Shown: positions 29,201-39,818, counted from the stretch's first letter. The stretch: DNA of 64,000 nucleotides from Limanda limanda (GCF_963576545.1 NC_083656.1:7320311-7384310); one strand, 5' to 3'. Notes: a model not told the origin generated them from the sequence alone. Numbers and translations are program-made.

Positions 29201-30564
29201 ATACAGTACTGGCTTTAACTCAAGTATAGTAGGTTGCTCACAGTTTGTGGCAGTGGAGACAAGGTAACAGTCAATGTGACTGTCAGGCCAATTGACTGTT
29301 TATAAAGATGGACGACATGACAGCTCCAAAAAATGAAGCCAACATTTTGCAGTAAAGAGCATAAATCCCACCTCCTCCATGTTAATGGATGTGGACCAAA
29401 CTAAAAATCAAAGTTCACATTAAATACTTTAATCACAAATCTCATATCCGGGATATTTTGGCAGGATGAAGTGAAGTCTTTTCGTCCATCTTTATTTACA
29501 GTCTTTGGTCACACAACAGGGTCCGACACAAAACAACTACACTACAACACACAATAAAGAATTTACCTGAGTGCAAGGACATCAACAAGTAGTGTTAAGC
29601 TGAGTGAGAGAACATGCTTCATTAGAGTTACTGTTAGAGCTACTTACAAAACAGTGTTTGGCAAGAGTTAGATAAGAGATGTACGAATAGGACTGAGCTG
29701 TATTTTCAATCATTATTTTTAAAGTCAGCCGTGTCTGTATGAGCTTGTGCAGCATGTCCATACCTCTCTTCAGTGACAGTTTGCTCGGCTCGGCTGAGCT
29801 GAAATCATTGATGCACACATAGAGTCTTTCTCCAGGCTTGGTGCTGGGAATAGTAACCTCCTCCACAAAGGTGCTGGGAAACTGACCTGCGGACGGGACA
29901 GAAAGAGGAAAAACACAGTTGATCACAACGAAGAACGCCTCTTCTTCTGTGTCCTGGAGAAAAGAATCACTCCATCAATTGTTAGTCTTCAGAACGTCTG
30001 TTACTCTATGTATCTCCTGCATCTATGTCAACATCTTGCACCGTAACAAAGGCTATTTCATCTTGCCAGATAAGTCAAATTATAAGTGTGTCGATATAAT
30101 CTCAGTTTTCCAGGAGCGGAGGAAACAAGCCAACACTCACTTCCCCTCTGCACTTCCTTTCAGAGAGATTCCCCTTTACCATCTTAAGTGGCGCTCGGCT
30201 GAAAAACTGAAGAGGATTTCTAGAGGCTGATCCTTTGAGTGCAGAGGAAGCAAGGGAACAATGATACACAAACACACACACACACACATAATCTATCAGC
30301 CAAGCATAACTGCTGGTTTATCTCTTCTTCAGCACCTGTCTCTCTCTCACTTGAAAAAACTCTCAACCATATGTACTGTAGGCTTTATTTTACAGTGATA
30401 ATGAAACCTGACACATTACCTGTGACACCATCTTTGTTACCAAGCAACCAGAACTCGTCAACGACATTCAGCACCTCGATGACATCTCCGGGGAAGAGTG
30501 GCAGCTCCTCAGAGACACTGGGAAGGAACTCGAACACGGCACGCACCACCGACCCTGCTTCCAT
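3606..30564 (-). CDS. dnmbp: dnmbp, dynamin-binding protein (Tuba), long form, whole coding span
   Basis: Tuba is a scaffold that binds dynamin and actin regulators through SH3 domains and activates Cdc42 through its DH domain, at junctions and membranes. Sixteen coding exons (2-17), all with AG acceptors and GT donors, join in frame to 1713 codons; human DNMBP, from memory, is about 1577. Domain order: SH3-1 (~3-60), SH3-2 (~66-126), SH3-3 (~152-209), SH3-4 (~281-338), a proline-rich stretch and coiled coil (~650-830), DH (~850-1070), BAR (~1090-1330), SH3-5 (~1367-1440), a Ser-rich linker and SH3-6 (1653-1713). The start MEAGSVVRA and the end [12 protein letters not shown] match human DNMBP closely. 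The start ATG is ten bases inside exon 2, so at least one non-coding exon lies upstream. Intron 4 holds an alternative first exon (18732-20448). Confidence 0.95.
3885..4564 (-). CDS. dnmbp: dnmbp exon 16 (end of SH3-5, serine-rich linker)
   Basis: Codons 1426-1652. [20 protein letters not shown] closes SH3-5 and matches human almost exactly. It is followed by a long Ser/Arg-rich, probably disordered linker ending in an acidic patch. Acceptor TTGCAG/TCACCA, donor CCAG/GTGAGA. Confidence 0.95.
4643..4841 (-). CDS. dnmbp: dnmbp exon 15 (SH3-5, first part)
   Basis: Codons 1360-1425 plus one base. [20 protein letters not shown] and [14 protein letters not shown] form the start of SH3-5. Acceptor TTTCAG/CCAAAC. 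The donor that keeps frame is GGAG/GTTGGT, weaker than usual; the nearby TTG/GTAATA would break the frame. Confidence 0.92.
4931..5122 (-). CDS. dnmbp: dnmbp exon 14 (end of BAR domain and linker)
   Basis: Codons 1296-1359: [20 protein letters not shown], then a Lys/Pro-rich linker. Acceptor CTGCAG/TTTTCT, donor CCT/GTGAGT. The acceptor was chosen because it gives phase 0 and fits the human sequence. Confidence 0.9.
5405..5740 (-). CDS. dnmbp: dnmbp exon 13 (BAR domain)
   Basis: Codons 1184-1295, including [20 protein letters not shown] and [19 protein letters not shown], which are nearly invariant in Tuba. Acceptor GAGTAG/AAGGCG, donor AGATC/GTGAGT. Confidence 0.95.
5844..5972 (-). CDS. dnmbp: dnmbp exon 12 (BAR domain)
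   Basis: Codons 1141-1183: [20 protein letters not shown], then [12 protein letters not shown]. Acceptor CTTCAG/GAATCT, donor ATTT/GTAAGT. Confidence 0.93.
5973..6307 (-). other. dnmbp: dnmbp intron 11
   Basis: Intron of 335 bp, AT-rich. Nothing else is seen. Confidence 0.85.
6308..6412 (-). CDS. dnmbp: dnmbp exon 11 (BAR domain)
   Basis: Codons 1106-1140. It reads [20 protein letters not shown] then [15 protein letters not shown]. Acceptor CCCAG/ATTAAA, donor CAGG/GTAGGA. Confidence 0.93.
6511..6641 (-). CDS. dnmbp: dnmbp exon 10 (end of DH, start of BAR)
   Basis: Codons 1062-1105: [20 protein letters not shown], then [20 protein letters not shown]. Acceptor CCACAG/TGGTGA, donor CTCAG/GTACAT, exit phase 0. 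Confidence 0.93.
6757..6956 (-). CDS. dnmbp: dnmbp exon 9 (core of DH domain)
   Basis: Codons 995-1061. It has the hallmark DH helix [17 protein letters not shown] and [16 protein letters not shown], nearly identical to human Tuba. Acceptor TTTAG/GGGTAA, donor CTCG/GTAAAA. Confidence 0.95.
6957..7734 (-). other. dnmbp: dnmbp intron 8
   Basis: Intron between the microexon and exon 9. It holds a short CA-rich stretch near 7616-7640 and a CTCF-like core at 7453-7466. Confidence 0.85.
7453..7466 (+). promoter_or_regulatory. CTCF-like motif
   Basis: The sequence CCAGCAGATGGCAC fits the known CTCF core consensus CCASYAGRKGGC. A motif match alone does not show binding. Confidence 0.3.
7735..7752 (-). 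CDS. dnmbp: dnmbp exon 8, an 18-bp microexon (DH domain)
   Basis: Eighteen bases giving (R)AIYRE(W), matching SLYNEW of human Tuba between LADLK and the NYINLGSF block. Acceptor CAACAG/GGCCAT and donor GAGTG/GTAAGT are both strong. Phase is 2 on both sides, so skipping it keeps frame but removes six residues. Confidence 0.88.
7753..9153 (-). other. dnmbp: dnmbp intron 7
   Basis: Intron of 1.4 kb. No gene, long repeat or other feature was seen. Confidence 0.85.
9154..9301 (-). CDS. dnmbp: dnmbp exon 7 (DH domain)
   Basis: Codons 940-988 plus two bases. It reads [20 protein letters not shown], then [20 protein letters not shown]. Acceptor CTCAG/GTGATG, donor TGAG/GTGAGT, exit phase 2. Confidence 0.93.
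9302..9645 (-). other. dnmbp: dnmbp intron 6
   Basis: Intron of 344 bp with nothing notable. Confidence 0.85.
9646..9745 (-). CDS. dnmbp: dnmbp exon 6 (DH domain)
   Basis: Codons 907-939 plus one base: [20 protein letters not shown] followed by [12 protein letters not shown], matching the DH region of Tuba. Acceptor CTGAAG/TTGAAG, donor ATCG/GTGAGC. Confidence 0.9.
9746..10235 (-). other. dnmbp: dnmbp intron 5
   Basis: Intron of 490 bp with nothing notable. Confidence 0.85.
10236..10450 (-). CDS. dnmbp: dnmbp exon 5 (start of DH domain)
   Basis: Codons 835-906. After EMTLLSS comes [20 protein letters not shown], the first DH helix. The acceptor TTTCCAG/AGATGACG takes phase 1, so either exon 4 or the alternative exon can precede it. 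Donor AGCAG/GTAAAA, phase 0. Confidence 0.94.
14196..14248. repeat. (CA)n microsatellite, interrupted
   Basis: CA repeats from 14196 to 14231, then AGAGA and more CA to about 14248. Confidence 0.95.
14650..14672. repeat. (CA)n microsatellite
   Basis: About eleven CA units in the dnmbp intron. Confidence 0.9.
17549..17571. repeat. (TG)n microsatellite
   Basis: About eleven TG units in the dnmbp intron. Confidence 0.9.
18732..20448 (-). CDS. dnmbp: dnmbp alternative first exon encoding a Q-rich then Arg/Asp/Tyr-rich N-terminus
   Basis: A 572-codon open exon in dnmbp intron 4, same strand. If read through without splicing it stops at 18706, but a CAG/GTAAAC donor sits at 18732 in phase 1, exactly the phase needed to join exon 5 (EMTLLSS). 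The joined product would be 1451 codons with DH, BAR and the last two SH3 domains. Residues ~1-45 are conserved-looking ([20 protein letters not shown]), ~48-66 are Gln/Leu-rich, ~67-125 are Pro/Gly-rich and ~195-485 are dense in Tyr, Asp, Arg, Glu and Lys. The last ~85 residues look ordered again ([19 protein letters not shown]). ATG context is GGAGCCATGA, with an in-frame TAA five codons upstream. It might also be a cassette exon, since AAACAG/CAGGAGCC before the ATG would keep frame with exon 4. I do not recognise the family outside this locus. Confidence 0.75.
23105..23136. repeat. TTCC/TTTC-rich simple repeat
   Basis: Imperfect tetranucleotide repeat of TTCC and TTTC units. Confidence 0.85.
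23918..24080. repeat. dispersed repeat, copy A
   Basis: The stretch around cttcatatgtaaaagacaaa is shared, diverged, with 34800-34905 (cttcgtatgtgaaagacaaa), and the sequence continues with similar words on both sides. Two related copies in one gene point to a dispersed repeat family. Confidence 0.55.
25684..27918 (-). CDS. dnmbp: dnmbp exon 4 (SH3-2 to SH3-4, proline-rich region, coiled coil)
   Basis: A 2235-bp exon, codons 90-834. It finishes SH3-2 ([14 protein letters not shown]), carries SH3-3 ([20 protein letters not shown] to [11 protein letters not shown]) and SH3-4 ([18 protein letters not shown] to [10 protein letters not shown]). A run of about eleven Glu sits just before SH3-4. 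Further on come low-complexity sequence, RPPPPRP-type proline motifs and an acidic coiled coil ending EQLQLQ. Acceptor TGTAG/GTGATG, donor CAAG/GTAAGA, exit phase 1. Confidence 0.95.
27919..29763 (-). other. dnmbp: dnmbp intron 3
   Basis: Intron of 1.8 kb. It contains the short inverted-repeat element at 29294-29503 and otherwise nothing recognised. Confidence 0.8.
29294..29503. mobile_element. short DNA element (MITE-like) with ~22-bp terminal inverted repeats
   Basis: The left end 29294-29315 (gactgtttataaagatggac) and right end 29482-29503 are inverted copies with only two mismatches. The element is about 210 bp and has no coding capacity. Related diverged copies are at about 33435-33577 and 58455-58560, and truncated ones lie in the tandem array (about 1262-1413 and 2207-2358). 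No clear target duplication was seen. Confidence 0.75.
29764..29886 (-). CDS. dnmbp: dnmbp exon 3 (end of SH3-1, start of SH3-2)
   Basis: Codons 49-89, with [11 protein letters not shown] closing SH3-1 and [20 protein letters not shown] opening SH3-2. Acceptor CCGCAG/GTCAG, donor AGAG/GTATGG, entry and exit in phase 1. Confidence 0.93.
29887..30419 (-). other. dnmbp: dnmbp intron 2
   Basis: Intron of 533 bp with a short CA run near 30270-30288. Confidence 0.85.
30420..30564 (-). CDS. dnmbp: dnmbp exon 2 (start codon, first half of SH3-1)
   Basis: Codons 1-48 plus one base. It contains ALYDY-like VVRAVFEF, the acidic [17 protein letters not shown] and FWLLG of an SH3 domain. The exon begins at 30574 after a long pyrimidine tract ending CTGCAG, with ten bases of 5' UTR. 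The donor is ACAG/GTAATG and the phase is 1. Confidence 0.93.
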
Positions 30565-30926
30565 TACTCATAACCTGCAGACAGAAAAAAAAAGTTTTTC
30601 TTATAATGAGGAACAAATGTTGAAAATGCAAAACTTTAATAAGAACGTTTCAGAATGAATTTCTTTCCCATGAGGCAACATGTCTCAGTCTATAATAAGA
30701 AACAGTGGTGCTATTCAAACTCGTCACCAGACCAACAGATGCCTCACACAGAGAGCAACCATTACAAAATGAAAGGGGAAGTGAGAGCGTGAGAAACCTG
30801 CGACAGAGAAGAGGGACAAAAGAAGGAGAATCGCAAAGAGGGAGCTGTACTTAAGAAGGCTGAAGGACATTCCTCAGCAGCACTTTATCCTTCTCCTGTT
30901 TCTGTGATTTCTTATGTGGAAACAAG

Positions 30927-31340
30927 TTTCAGGGATGGGCAGTCTGGTCGTAGTTTACATCATGCAGTAGTTTTGCAGCTCCAAAATACCAATACCAACA
31001 TCAAAAATTCCTCCGATACTGACGAAAATGCTGGTTTAAGCAAACAAGTACGCTAATCTATACCCATCCGATACCAGGTCTATTGTTGTCATTGTGGTGC
31101 CTTTAATTATTTGTGTTTCTTTTTCAATTATGACTATCAAACTAGATCAAACTAGAAAAGAAGTTGTATGACATTCATTCTCTGTATGCATTGGTTTTTC
31201 AAAAGCTTTAAACTGAGCCAGGCGACACAACAATGATATCAATCATCACTTCCACACAGGGATAGAAGCATACAGCTGTAGAAGCAGACGGCTGTTAACA
31301 ACTCATATGGAATCGGTAATTGGTATCGGTCAGTAAGCAA
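30927..31340. repeat. possible dispersed repeat with ATCGGTATCGG-type words
   Basis: Starts cagggatgggcagt and has words such as tccgatactgacg and aatcggtaattggtatcgg near its ends. A similar vocabulary occurs at 39206-39305 (agtatcggctgatatatcag, tggtatcggcatc). This resembles an old fish repeat family, but the borders are not clear. Confidence 0.35.
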
Positions 31341-31562
31341 AGACACCAAAATGGAACATCTGTGCAAGAGGGAAACTAATGTTTGAACACCCAATGAGTT
31401 GAATAACTACATCAAAACTGTTGCTTTCTCCTCACCAAACTAGCAAACATCTAGTTTCCAAGAAAACTGTGTTTGCATGTCTGACTCTGGAAGAGTTTGC
31501 ATTAATAAATAAAAACAATATAATCCAAATACTTTATAATGGGTGAGGAGAAGCCTTAGGTC

Positions 31563-31565
<3 letters not shown>

Positions 31566-31595
<30 letters not shown>
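31566..31595. repeat. (TA)n microsatellite
   Basis: About fifteen TA units. Confidence 0.95.
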
Positions 31596-31599
<4 letters not shown>

Positions 31600-33434
31600 G
31601 TTCAATACTAACTCACAACACATAAGAAAGCTTTTTAAAATGTCTGCTGTTTGCTGACTCCTTCAGCTCTCTGCAAAATGAACAAAGACACACACACACA
31701 CAGAAAATGTATTAAATTTAGTAATTCAGCAGCCCTCGTGTGTCGTTATCTGAGGACATAACTAACCCCAGGTGTGGATGGACACTCTGAAAGAGGCGGG
31801 AAATGAGAGAAGAGGGCTGCAGTTTACCACAATCAATGGGGCCTCTGTGTGGGCTCATGGAGCCGAGGGGGGCAGAGGAACAGATCTCGAGCCCAGTAAA
31901 GAGTCACAATCTCTGGGAAGAGACACAGCTCAGGGTCTCCTGGATGTGGAGGTGGAGGTAGACAGAGGGGACAGATGAGCAGCATTAAGAGAGGAAACAA
32001 AGAGTGTGGGCGTATGTGTAATTGCTTCCTTCTCAATGATGGTTAAGCAGTACACTGTTTAGCTCAACCTTTAAGATGGCTCTCACTGTTCAGTGTGTGG
32101 CAGGTTGTGTTAAAGCCACATCGGAATGTCAGCCAAGGCTTCAACTGATGCAAGCCAAAGGGAGGCGTCCAATGGGAGCGCTGGAAATTACAGCAAGCGA
32201 TGAGCACAAACAGGGAGTCTGTCCATTTGGAAAAGACACAAAGTTGGCCGTTGTTTATTTTCATTTTAGAGTTGACTTCAGTGATGTCAGACACATTACA
32301 TCTTGTACACTGAGCATTTGTACAAATATTCAAAGTGAATTTACCAGAAATTCACACCACCCAGATAATTATTGCAAAAAGCACTTTATAAACCACAAGT
32401 GAAACCATGTTTCCTTTGACCTGGATTTGCATTTTAAAAATATCACATGAATTGTTTATTATAGATATGAAAGCAGAGAGTCTCTTCTCTATTTATCCTG
32501 CTTCCAAATAATCTACAATACATGAATACAATAAATGAATATGCCATTTTGAAAATTCAAGTGTAAAGCAGTGATGTTTAAACACTGGTTCTTTTATGGG
32601 ATAAAGGTACGCGCATTAAACCATGATTTAAGTGACTTTTATTGGATGGTGTTACAATATTTCTTAAAATAATATCTATAATCTGCACCACAACTGTCCT
32701 GTGTAATCAGAAACTAACCGTATAATCACATCCTCTGCATCTGATTTCCAGAGGATGAATATAGGGATAGAATTTCCCTTCCTGCCTTCCTCCCTCACCG
32801 CCACAGCTGAGATTAAACCAACACCCAGGAAGCTGGGATTCTTTCTACCTGACAACAGTCAGGACCTTTAGAGAATCATTGACTTGCTGCAGCCTTCTTC
32901 AAGATAATCCTGAGATCTTCCTCCAGCCAGACAAGCTCCTTAGTGTTATTTATGGGTGTGTCAGTGTGTCAGAGGCCCCCGTGCTCGGCCTCAACTCGAT
33001 CTCGCATCTCTTGACTTCGTGGCAGCAATGATCAGGTTTCCAGTGAGTCTGTGGTTTAATGTAGTTTAGAAAGGATCGACACAGTAAATGTGCCGGAGTA
33101 AAATCTTCAAGTGTAGAGTCAGACGTGTGATGTCATGAACACACAGAGGAAGATGTTACGAGCCACAAATGAAATGCAACAAATGTACAAAACATTTTAC
33201 ACACCTCCGCACATTCATTCCCACTGTCCAGAAATAAAGCCCAACTATGAAAAAAATCCACCTTGCACAAATGAATTCCTTTGGAGCTAGAATCTGTGCA
33301 GCAGCGACTAGGGGATGGAGCCAGGACATCGAGGTCTCACCGATACACACACTCGACCAATGACGTTTCATCCCAATAACAAATTAAAACCAGAAGTACC
33401 ATTAAAGAAACACTTGCACATACAGCAGTGGGAA

Positions 33435-33577
33435 ACCATCTTTGAGAAAAAGTGATTGATGTGTTTGGTCCATGTCCCATCAACTAACAAGGGGCAGGCT
33501 GAGTTTATGACCTACACTGCAGCCAGCCACCAGGCAACTTGGTTTCAATTGTAGGGAGCTGGCATGTTGTCATCCCT
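33435..33577. mobile_element. diverged copy of the 29294-29503 element, opposite orientation
   Basis: It shares gtttggtccatgtccc, gtttatgacctacactgcag and agccagccaccaggcaac with the reverse strand of the same family. The ends are eroded. Confidence 0.55.
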
Positions 33578-34415
33578 AAAGCAAGTGGATGATTAACATG
33601 GTTCTCCAGTTATTAGTTTCTATATTACTGTAACATCAGCTCCAGTTAAAATATGTCTGTGGGCCACTATCACATTTCCACTGAAGAGATTCAAATTGGT
33701 GGCTTAAAGATTAATTACAGATTTGGGATAAGATGAGACGAATGTGGACATATTCTCAGATCATGTCAGAAAAGGAACACGTTTCTCATTGTTGGGATTT
33801 CTGTGAAAAAAGGACTTTCTCTCAACTTTTCTGTTGCAAAATGTGCATCATAGGTTTCATGTTTCAATTCTGACTCATCACAGCTCCAGCTGGAGAATAC
33901 TTTGTTTGGAGGAAATAGGGGAAAATAGAAAGAGAGGGAAAAACATGGTCACGTCAAGAGAAGCCGGCAGGAAACATTTCAAATAAGATGCGACCAGAAA
34001 ACTGTCATCAAACCTTGATAATGAAACGAGAAACTGTCTCCGCAGAGGATTAAGCAAGTGGAGGAGTGTTTAAATGTTTGTCAAGTCTTGGAAAAGTACA
34101 AAGTACATTTTATAGACGGAAAGATCCTCAGGCGTCTCCTCTGTTATGATTTATGAGTTCCTGATAAGCAGTGGGACTCTGATCGAGACTGATTGCACTC
34201 AAACAAGTTCCTGATTAATAAAAGTTACTTTAATCACTGAGTGAGTACTAAGTATATTTAATCATATAAAAATACTCATGACAACAACAGTGGTTACTGG
34301 TGTTTTTAGGGAGAGAGGGTGAATGAGACACAGTGACTGAGACTAGTGTGTTCCACTTGGCAAAGTCCTGGAGAAAGTAACAGGATTACGACAGACAGCT
34401 AAATCAACAGCTGAC

Positions 34416-34420
<5 letters not shown>

Positions 34421-34485
<65 letters not shown>

Positions 34486-34490
34486 ACACA
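34421..34490. repeat. (CA)n microsatellite
   Basis: Thirty CA units to 34480, then one TA step and a few more CA units. Confidence 0.97.
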
Positions 34491-34799
34491 GAGTATATCT
34501 ACACACACATCTCGCAGCTGACAGTGGGACAAAGCAACAACTGTGACCTGAGACGTTGCTCTGGGACCATCATCACCCTTTACTAAACTATCCGTGCATG
34601 TGGATCCGTGTGTGTGACTTTCCACAGACATTTTAAAAGAAGTTTCCTTGTTGTCTAACACGACATAGTACGAAATTCAGGAGCCTTTAACGTCAGTGTC
34701 GATTTGCTGTAAACAAAAAGCTTCCCTTGGCAGAATGTATTCATAATGTCAGGCTGCTCTAACCAGGGAGCCTCCCCTCATCTGAATGTTCTGGAAACT

Positions 34800-34905
34800 C
34801 TCCTGGTTTTTTTGTCTGACGTGGACAATCTCCGGCTAAATTCTTCGTATGTGAAAGACAAACTCCCCACAATGTCCAGAAAATTGGGTCCAGACATTTC
34901 AGATT
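34800..34905. repeat. dispersed repeat, copy B
   Basis: Diverged relative of 23918-24080 with the shared core cttcgtatgtgaaagacaaa. Confidence 0.5.
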
Positions 34906-37900
34906 GTGTAACAATAGTTCAAAGGAATATTATAAATCTACATGGCAATTTGATCAGAAAACCGACAATTGGAACCCAGACTCTTTAGCTTTATTGCCTC
35001 CACACATTCCTGTGTAACTAACTGTTGCAGCTCCGACTCAACCCTTCCTGCCTGTACAGGTGCAGTAGGTAAACGTCGAACCAGTGCTGTTGTGGATGCA
35101 GACTGGAGGAAGTGGGATCTGCTGACTGTCTGTATCTGTTATTCGGCAGAGTCACTTGATGCCAACAATGAAGCTGCTGCCTCATTATCTGTCTGCCTGC
35201 CAGGACCGCGCTCGCACAGAAACCATGTGCCATTCAACCTATTCATTTATCCTGAAACGGCAGACGGGCACACACAGACCCACACAGACTGGTAGAAGCC
35301 TCTGGAGTGAGCTGGATGACAGCTGGCATCTTTTGATACTGGTTGTTTACTGTGCTGCAGCGGAGCCCTGCCGGCCAGAATGCTGAATCCACTGAAAAGC
35401 GCTCATCTCCAAACAACATCACCCAAAAGCAGGTGGAGGGACATCGAACGGCTCTATGGGACATCTGTCTTTTTTCCTTTTGACCCTCTCCTGTTTCAAC
35501 ACATGTGACAAGGAGGTGGGGGGGGGGGAGGCAAATGAGGAGGCTCCGACAGTTGTCAACACAAGTCATGTGGGTTTTTTAACCATGTGTTTATGGAGTC
35601 ACAGACCCATCCCCCCTGTGGTATGAACTGGGTGACACTTTATGCAGTGCGACAGTAAATAATTTGTCAGACAGTGCACACACAGAAACCATATGAGATG
35701 ATTTAGGTTCAGGCTGGATGGGAGGTCGAATCCACTGAACTTTGAATTATACATTATTCCCCTCAATATATATCTGGTCTACAAAATAGTTTGATATTAA
35801 TCTGATGATGTTGTTTGAGGATGTTGTGAAGCAGCATGGGATCATGGGAGTTGTTTTATTCCCCAAATAATTAAAAAGCTGCCAAAGTGAAACATTCTGT
35901 TTACTTGAACAAATCTGTGGATTTCTCTGGGTTTAAACATAGTCATCAAAATATATAAACTAGGTCTCGTCCTTTTTTGTAATTTTAATGAAGAATTGTT
36001 ACATATTATATCTTTTAACGGTTAATTGTTAACTAAACAAACTGTCACTCGACTTACGTCACCCTAACTCTAGAGCACATATACCAGGAAATGTTCTGGA
36101 TTGAAACGCAGCCCTGGTTTATTGGGGGTTGAGGTCTCATCCTTGATCAACTGTCCCTTCCAAGCATCAATCCCCCAAGATAAAGACACATTCTGGTGCC
36201 ATGTTACGATCTAATGTCATTGCTCTGAACAACAAGTCAAAGGCAGGACAGTGAGGAGATCAGTCTGGCTTCGAAGTGCATTTCAACCAGATGAGGCAGC
36301 GCTGTGTGGCGTCAGGCAGCTGGATGAAAAGAACACATCTGGCCAGCTGAGACAAAACGCCTAAAGATGCAGAACTCTGTTGAAATATTTGGCGAAGCCG
36401 TCTCTTCCACACAAACATGTGAAGACAGAGAGAAATGGTTGCAGAAGCATGCAGGCTTAGTGTACTGTGCCCTGCATGTGCCCATTCTGCATTTCAATAG
36501 AAACGATTGAATTCTATTGAAACAAAGCCTATTTTGTCACAAGACCATCATCATTCTTGAGGGCTGACCCCTTAAAAAATTCAGATATCGAGAAACAGAA
36601 AGAAACAGAAAGTACAGCTCCTTCTATTTATAATACAGGATGTTGACTTCTGTGATTAGGAAGGAAGTATCTGTCTGTGATGGTACACTTTGCCGACAAC
36701 AAGAATAAAACTCAGCATGAGACATGTATGGCTGTTCTACTGGCCCCATGTGAGACCTACGGCGCACTGGGAAGGGTGTGATAACTACACTGAGTCAGGG
36801 CAGGACAAGCCCATCTATTATCTCTGTTAAAACATCCAGTCCTCGGAATCTCTGCAGCCAGTCCTGTCTTGTTCATTCTGTCTCTCCCCTCCGGATGAAA
36901 CCTTGGTTAAGACACAGCTAAATGTGTTCCTGTTGTTGATCGTGTAGTTTAAGAACTGTAGCTCTGCTTTTTTTACATGCTGTGAAATAGTAAAGAGTTG
37001 AGAAGAACATTAGAGCGAATATAAAAGTGTTCATCGTGTTTGGATGCATGTTGCAGGGGAAAACCCTCCTTAGTCTTTCCAGTGTTTCCAGCGTTTCCAG
37101 CATCTCTGCAGTGCAGCGAGCAAGGCAGAGACTCCTCCAGGGCGTGTGCTTCTTTCTCAAACACCTTTTTATCCTGACTTTCTTCCCATAACTCCATAAC
37201 CCTCCCATCTCTGTCTCTCTGTTCCCCCTCCCAAACAAGCATGTGTCCAATATCACTGGCTTGTATGACACACACACATACAAGTAGAAACACCTTGGGT
37301 GGAACTGCTCTGTTTTTGAATAAACATTTCCACAGTGAGGAGTAGCTCAGACGTCTGAGCTCAGAGGGCCGAGGCTGCGTTGTCACAGATACACAGGTCT
37401 GTTTGGACGGCGCAGGGTTTTTCCCTGAGAGGACCCCAGAGGTGCCCGAGGATATGCCGCACCCCTAAAGCCCGACCGATCCCTAATAGTTTGCACATGA
37501 GCTGTTACATAACCGATCTCTGCGTTGGAATCGCACCACGACGTGCCCGCAGAGAGACTAAATATGTGTTGGAAAAATCCGCCCAGTCACAGAAATTCTT
37601 AATCCTCTTCCCAAACTTTTGGGCAATTCAGGGTGAACTTAGGACACGAAGAAGAGACAACCAATGTGGCAAAGCTTAACTTCTTTAATGAGTTCTCGTA
37701 ATCGCAATTGATGGTGAAGCTCATGTGTTTGTGAATCAGCTCTTATTAATCTGGAATAATCTATACAGGGGAGTGTTATCGACGTCCATAGGAATTCAGC
37801 CAAACTGCCCAAACGACTGCTAGGTCAGTCACATACAGAGATTGCTCTCACATTCAGTAATAAGAGTGCATGATTAAATAAAGCTTAATATAGCCCCTTG

Positions 37901-39205
37901 AATGTAATATTAGTGTTGAGGGAGTAGGGGGGGGGGGTCCGGCACTATTTCATGACTTGATGAGCATTTTGTTGGAAAGAATCTGACTCCTACATGTTCA
38001 TCACACACACAAACTGTTCAATGACCACACCTTGCACACACTGCTAACACACGATGGACACGAAATTGTGTGAGAACAAATATCTCAGGATTAAAAAAAG
38101 AGGAGCCATTCATGTAGAAGCTGCTGATGAAGGTGTCAACTAGGAAAAACCACAACATTTGAGTCAGCGGCTTCTTCTCAAACCATCTTGGATGTGCTGT
38201 ACGTTTACTGCTGCTGCGTTCTCCATACAGGGAAGATAAAGTTTGTCTCCGTCCACTTGTCTGATCCAGTCGTTAGAGCCTCGACTATTAAGTCTCTTAG
38301 AAAGAACTTAAAATACTATTGCACTTTTTTTTTTACAATTATTTATGCCTCTGCTCATGAGAATCTCACCTTACCCCCTTTTTTTTTTTACATCTAGCTC
38401 AAATCAAATTAACTCTCCTGCCCCTTGAGCCAAGCTTATGAACACGGCACCTCCGGCAAAGAATGTAAAGAATGTTTTCATTTTTTTTAAACATCTGAGC
38501 CACGTCTTTTCTCTTTCTCTGCAGGCACATTACATAATAAGATGATTTTCTCCCATTCATCATAAAGTAATTTTTATATTACCATTATATTATGGATCAC
38601 ACTTTGTTCTGGAGCTGTAGTTTGCCTGTGGCTGGATTAACTGCAATAGTGCAACATGTAATACATGCAAACTGACACTAAACTCTCAGGTTTCCTTGTC
38701 GCCAAGTGCTGATACAGAAGCCTGTTGCCAGCGTTGAATTATTCAGCAAGTGGGATGTTTATGTGCGTCCAAAATCCTGACGAGGCACTAACCACTAAAG
38801 CAGAACAACAGGAGAGAAAAGGACACCGCGACTTGACTAATGCTCTGATGGTAATTAAACGAGCGGTTCTCTGACTGGACAGTTCGCCTGGGGTGACTGC
38901 GATGAGGGGGAACACACTCTGAGATCACAGGTCTTGCAAGCAGAGTAAAACTAGAAAAAAACTTTTTACGGTGTGAAAGCACAGTAGCCTATAACATGCA
39001 TCAGCAGACACAACTGATGATAGTGGAATGAAAACACTGATACCCCCCGTCTGCACTGTGTGGAGGACCTGCATTTAGGTTTCTCTGCAGGAAGTGAAGC
39101 AAGAGGGATTTAGGTACACACATACATGGAGGATGAAGATGAACACGTGCGTGATTGGGGGATTCAAACAGCAGCAAATCGAAGTTGTGTCTCTGTTTTT
39201 TATTT

Positions 39206-39305
39206 CACAAAGTATCGGCTGATATATCAGTATCTGAAATCTGTCACTCCGGAGTAATGGTATCGGCATCAAGCCTGAAATGTCCATATTGGTCGGACTC
39301 TATTA
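39206..39305. repeat. dispersed repeat fragment
   Basis: Contains agtatcggctgatatatcag and tggtatcggcatcaag, a word set that also appears around 31010-31340. Confidence 0.4.
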
Positions 39306-39418
39306 AGAGAATAGAACCGAATCAGAACACCGCACGTGTGTGTGTGACCAGAATATTCCCTCAGCTCAATGTGTGTGTGTCTGTCAACTGTGGCTGCTGC
39401 TGTCAGTTGTCACTCACT

Positions 39419-39537
<119 letters not shown>

Positions 39538-39611
39538 CTGTTCAGTGCCATCACCAATTCACCTCACGTGACTGGTCAGTTCCCCTCATAGTTGTGTTAG
39601 TGTGTGTGTGT

Positions 39612-39775
39612 GTTCCGGTTCTTATATCTTTGTGAGGACAATTTTAAGCATAGACCCTACAGAGTGAGGACATTTTGACCAGCCCTCACTTTATCAATGT
39701 TATGGTTAGAATAAAGTTTAGGTTAGGGTTAGGCACATAGTTAGGATGGTTAAGGTTAGTTGCTAGAGGATGTAT
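39612..39775. repeat. dispersed repeat with gtgaggacattttga and ggttagggttagg words
   Basis: The pattern gtgaggaca...gtgaggacattttgacc...ggttagggttagg resembles a repeat I know as common in fish genomes. It is flanked by TG tracts. Confidence 0.5.
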
Positions 39776-39811
39776 GAGTGAAGATATAAGCGAAAACATA
39801 TGTGTGTGTCT

Positions 39812-39818
<7 letters not shown>

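Noticed and set aside
36973..37386. 137-codon minus-strand frame in dnmbp intron 1
   Set aside because: No domain, no homologue recognised and no suitable splice sites.
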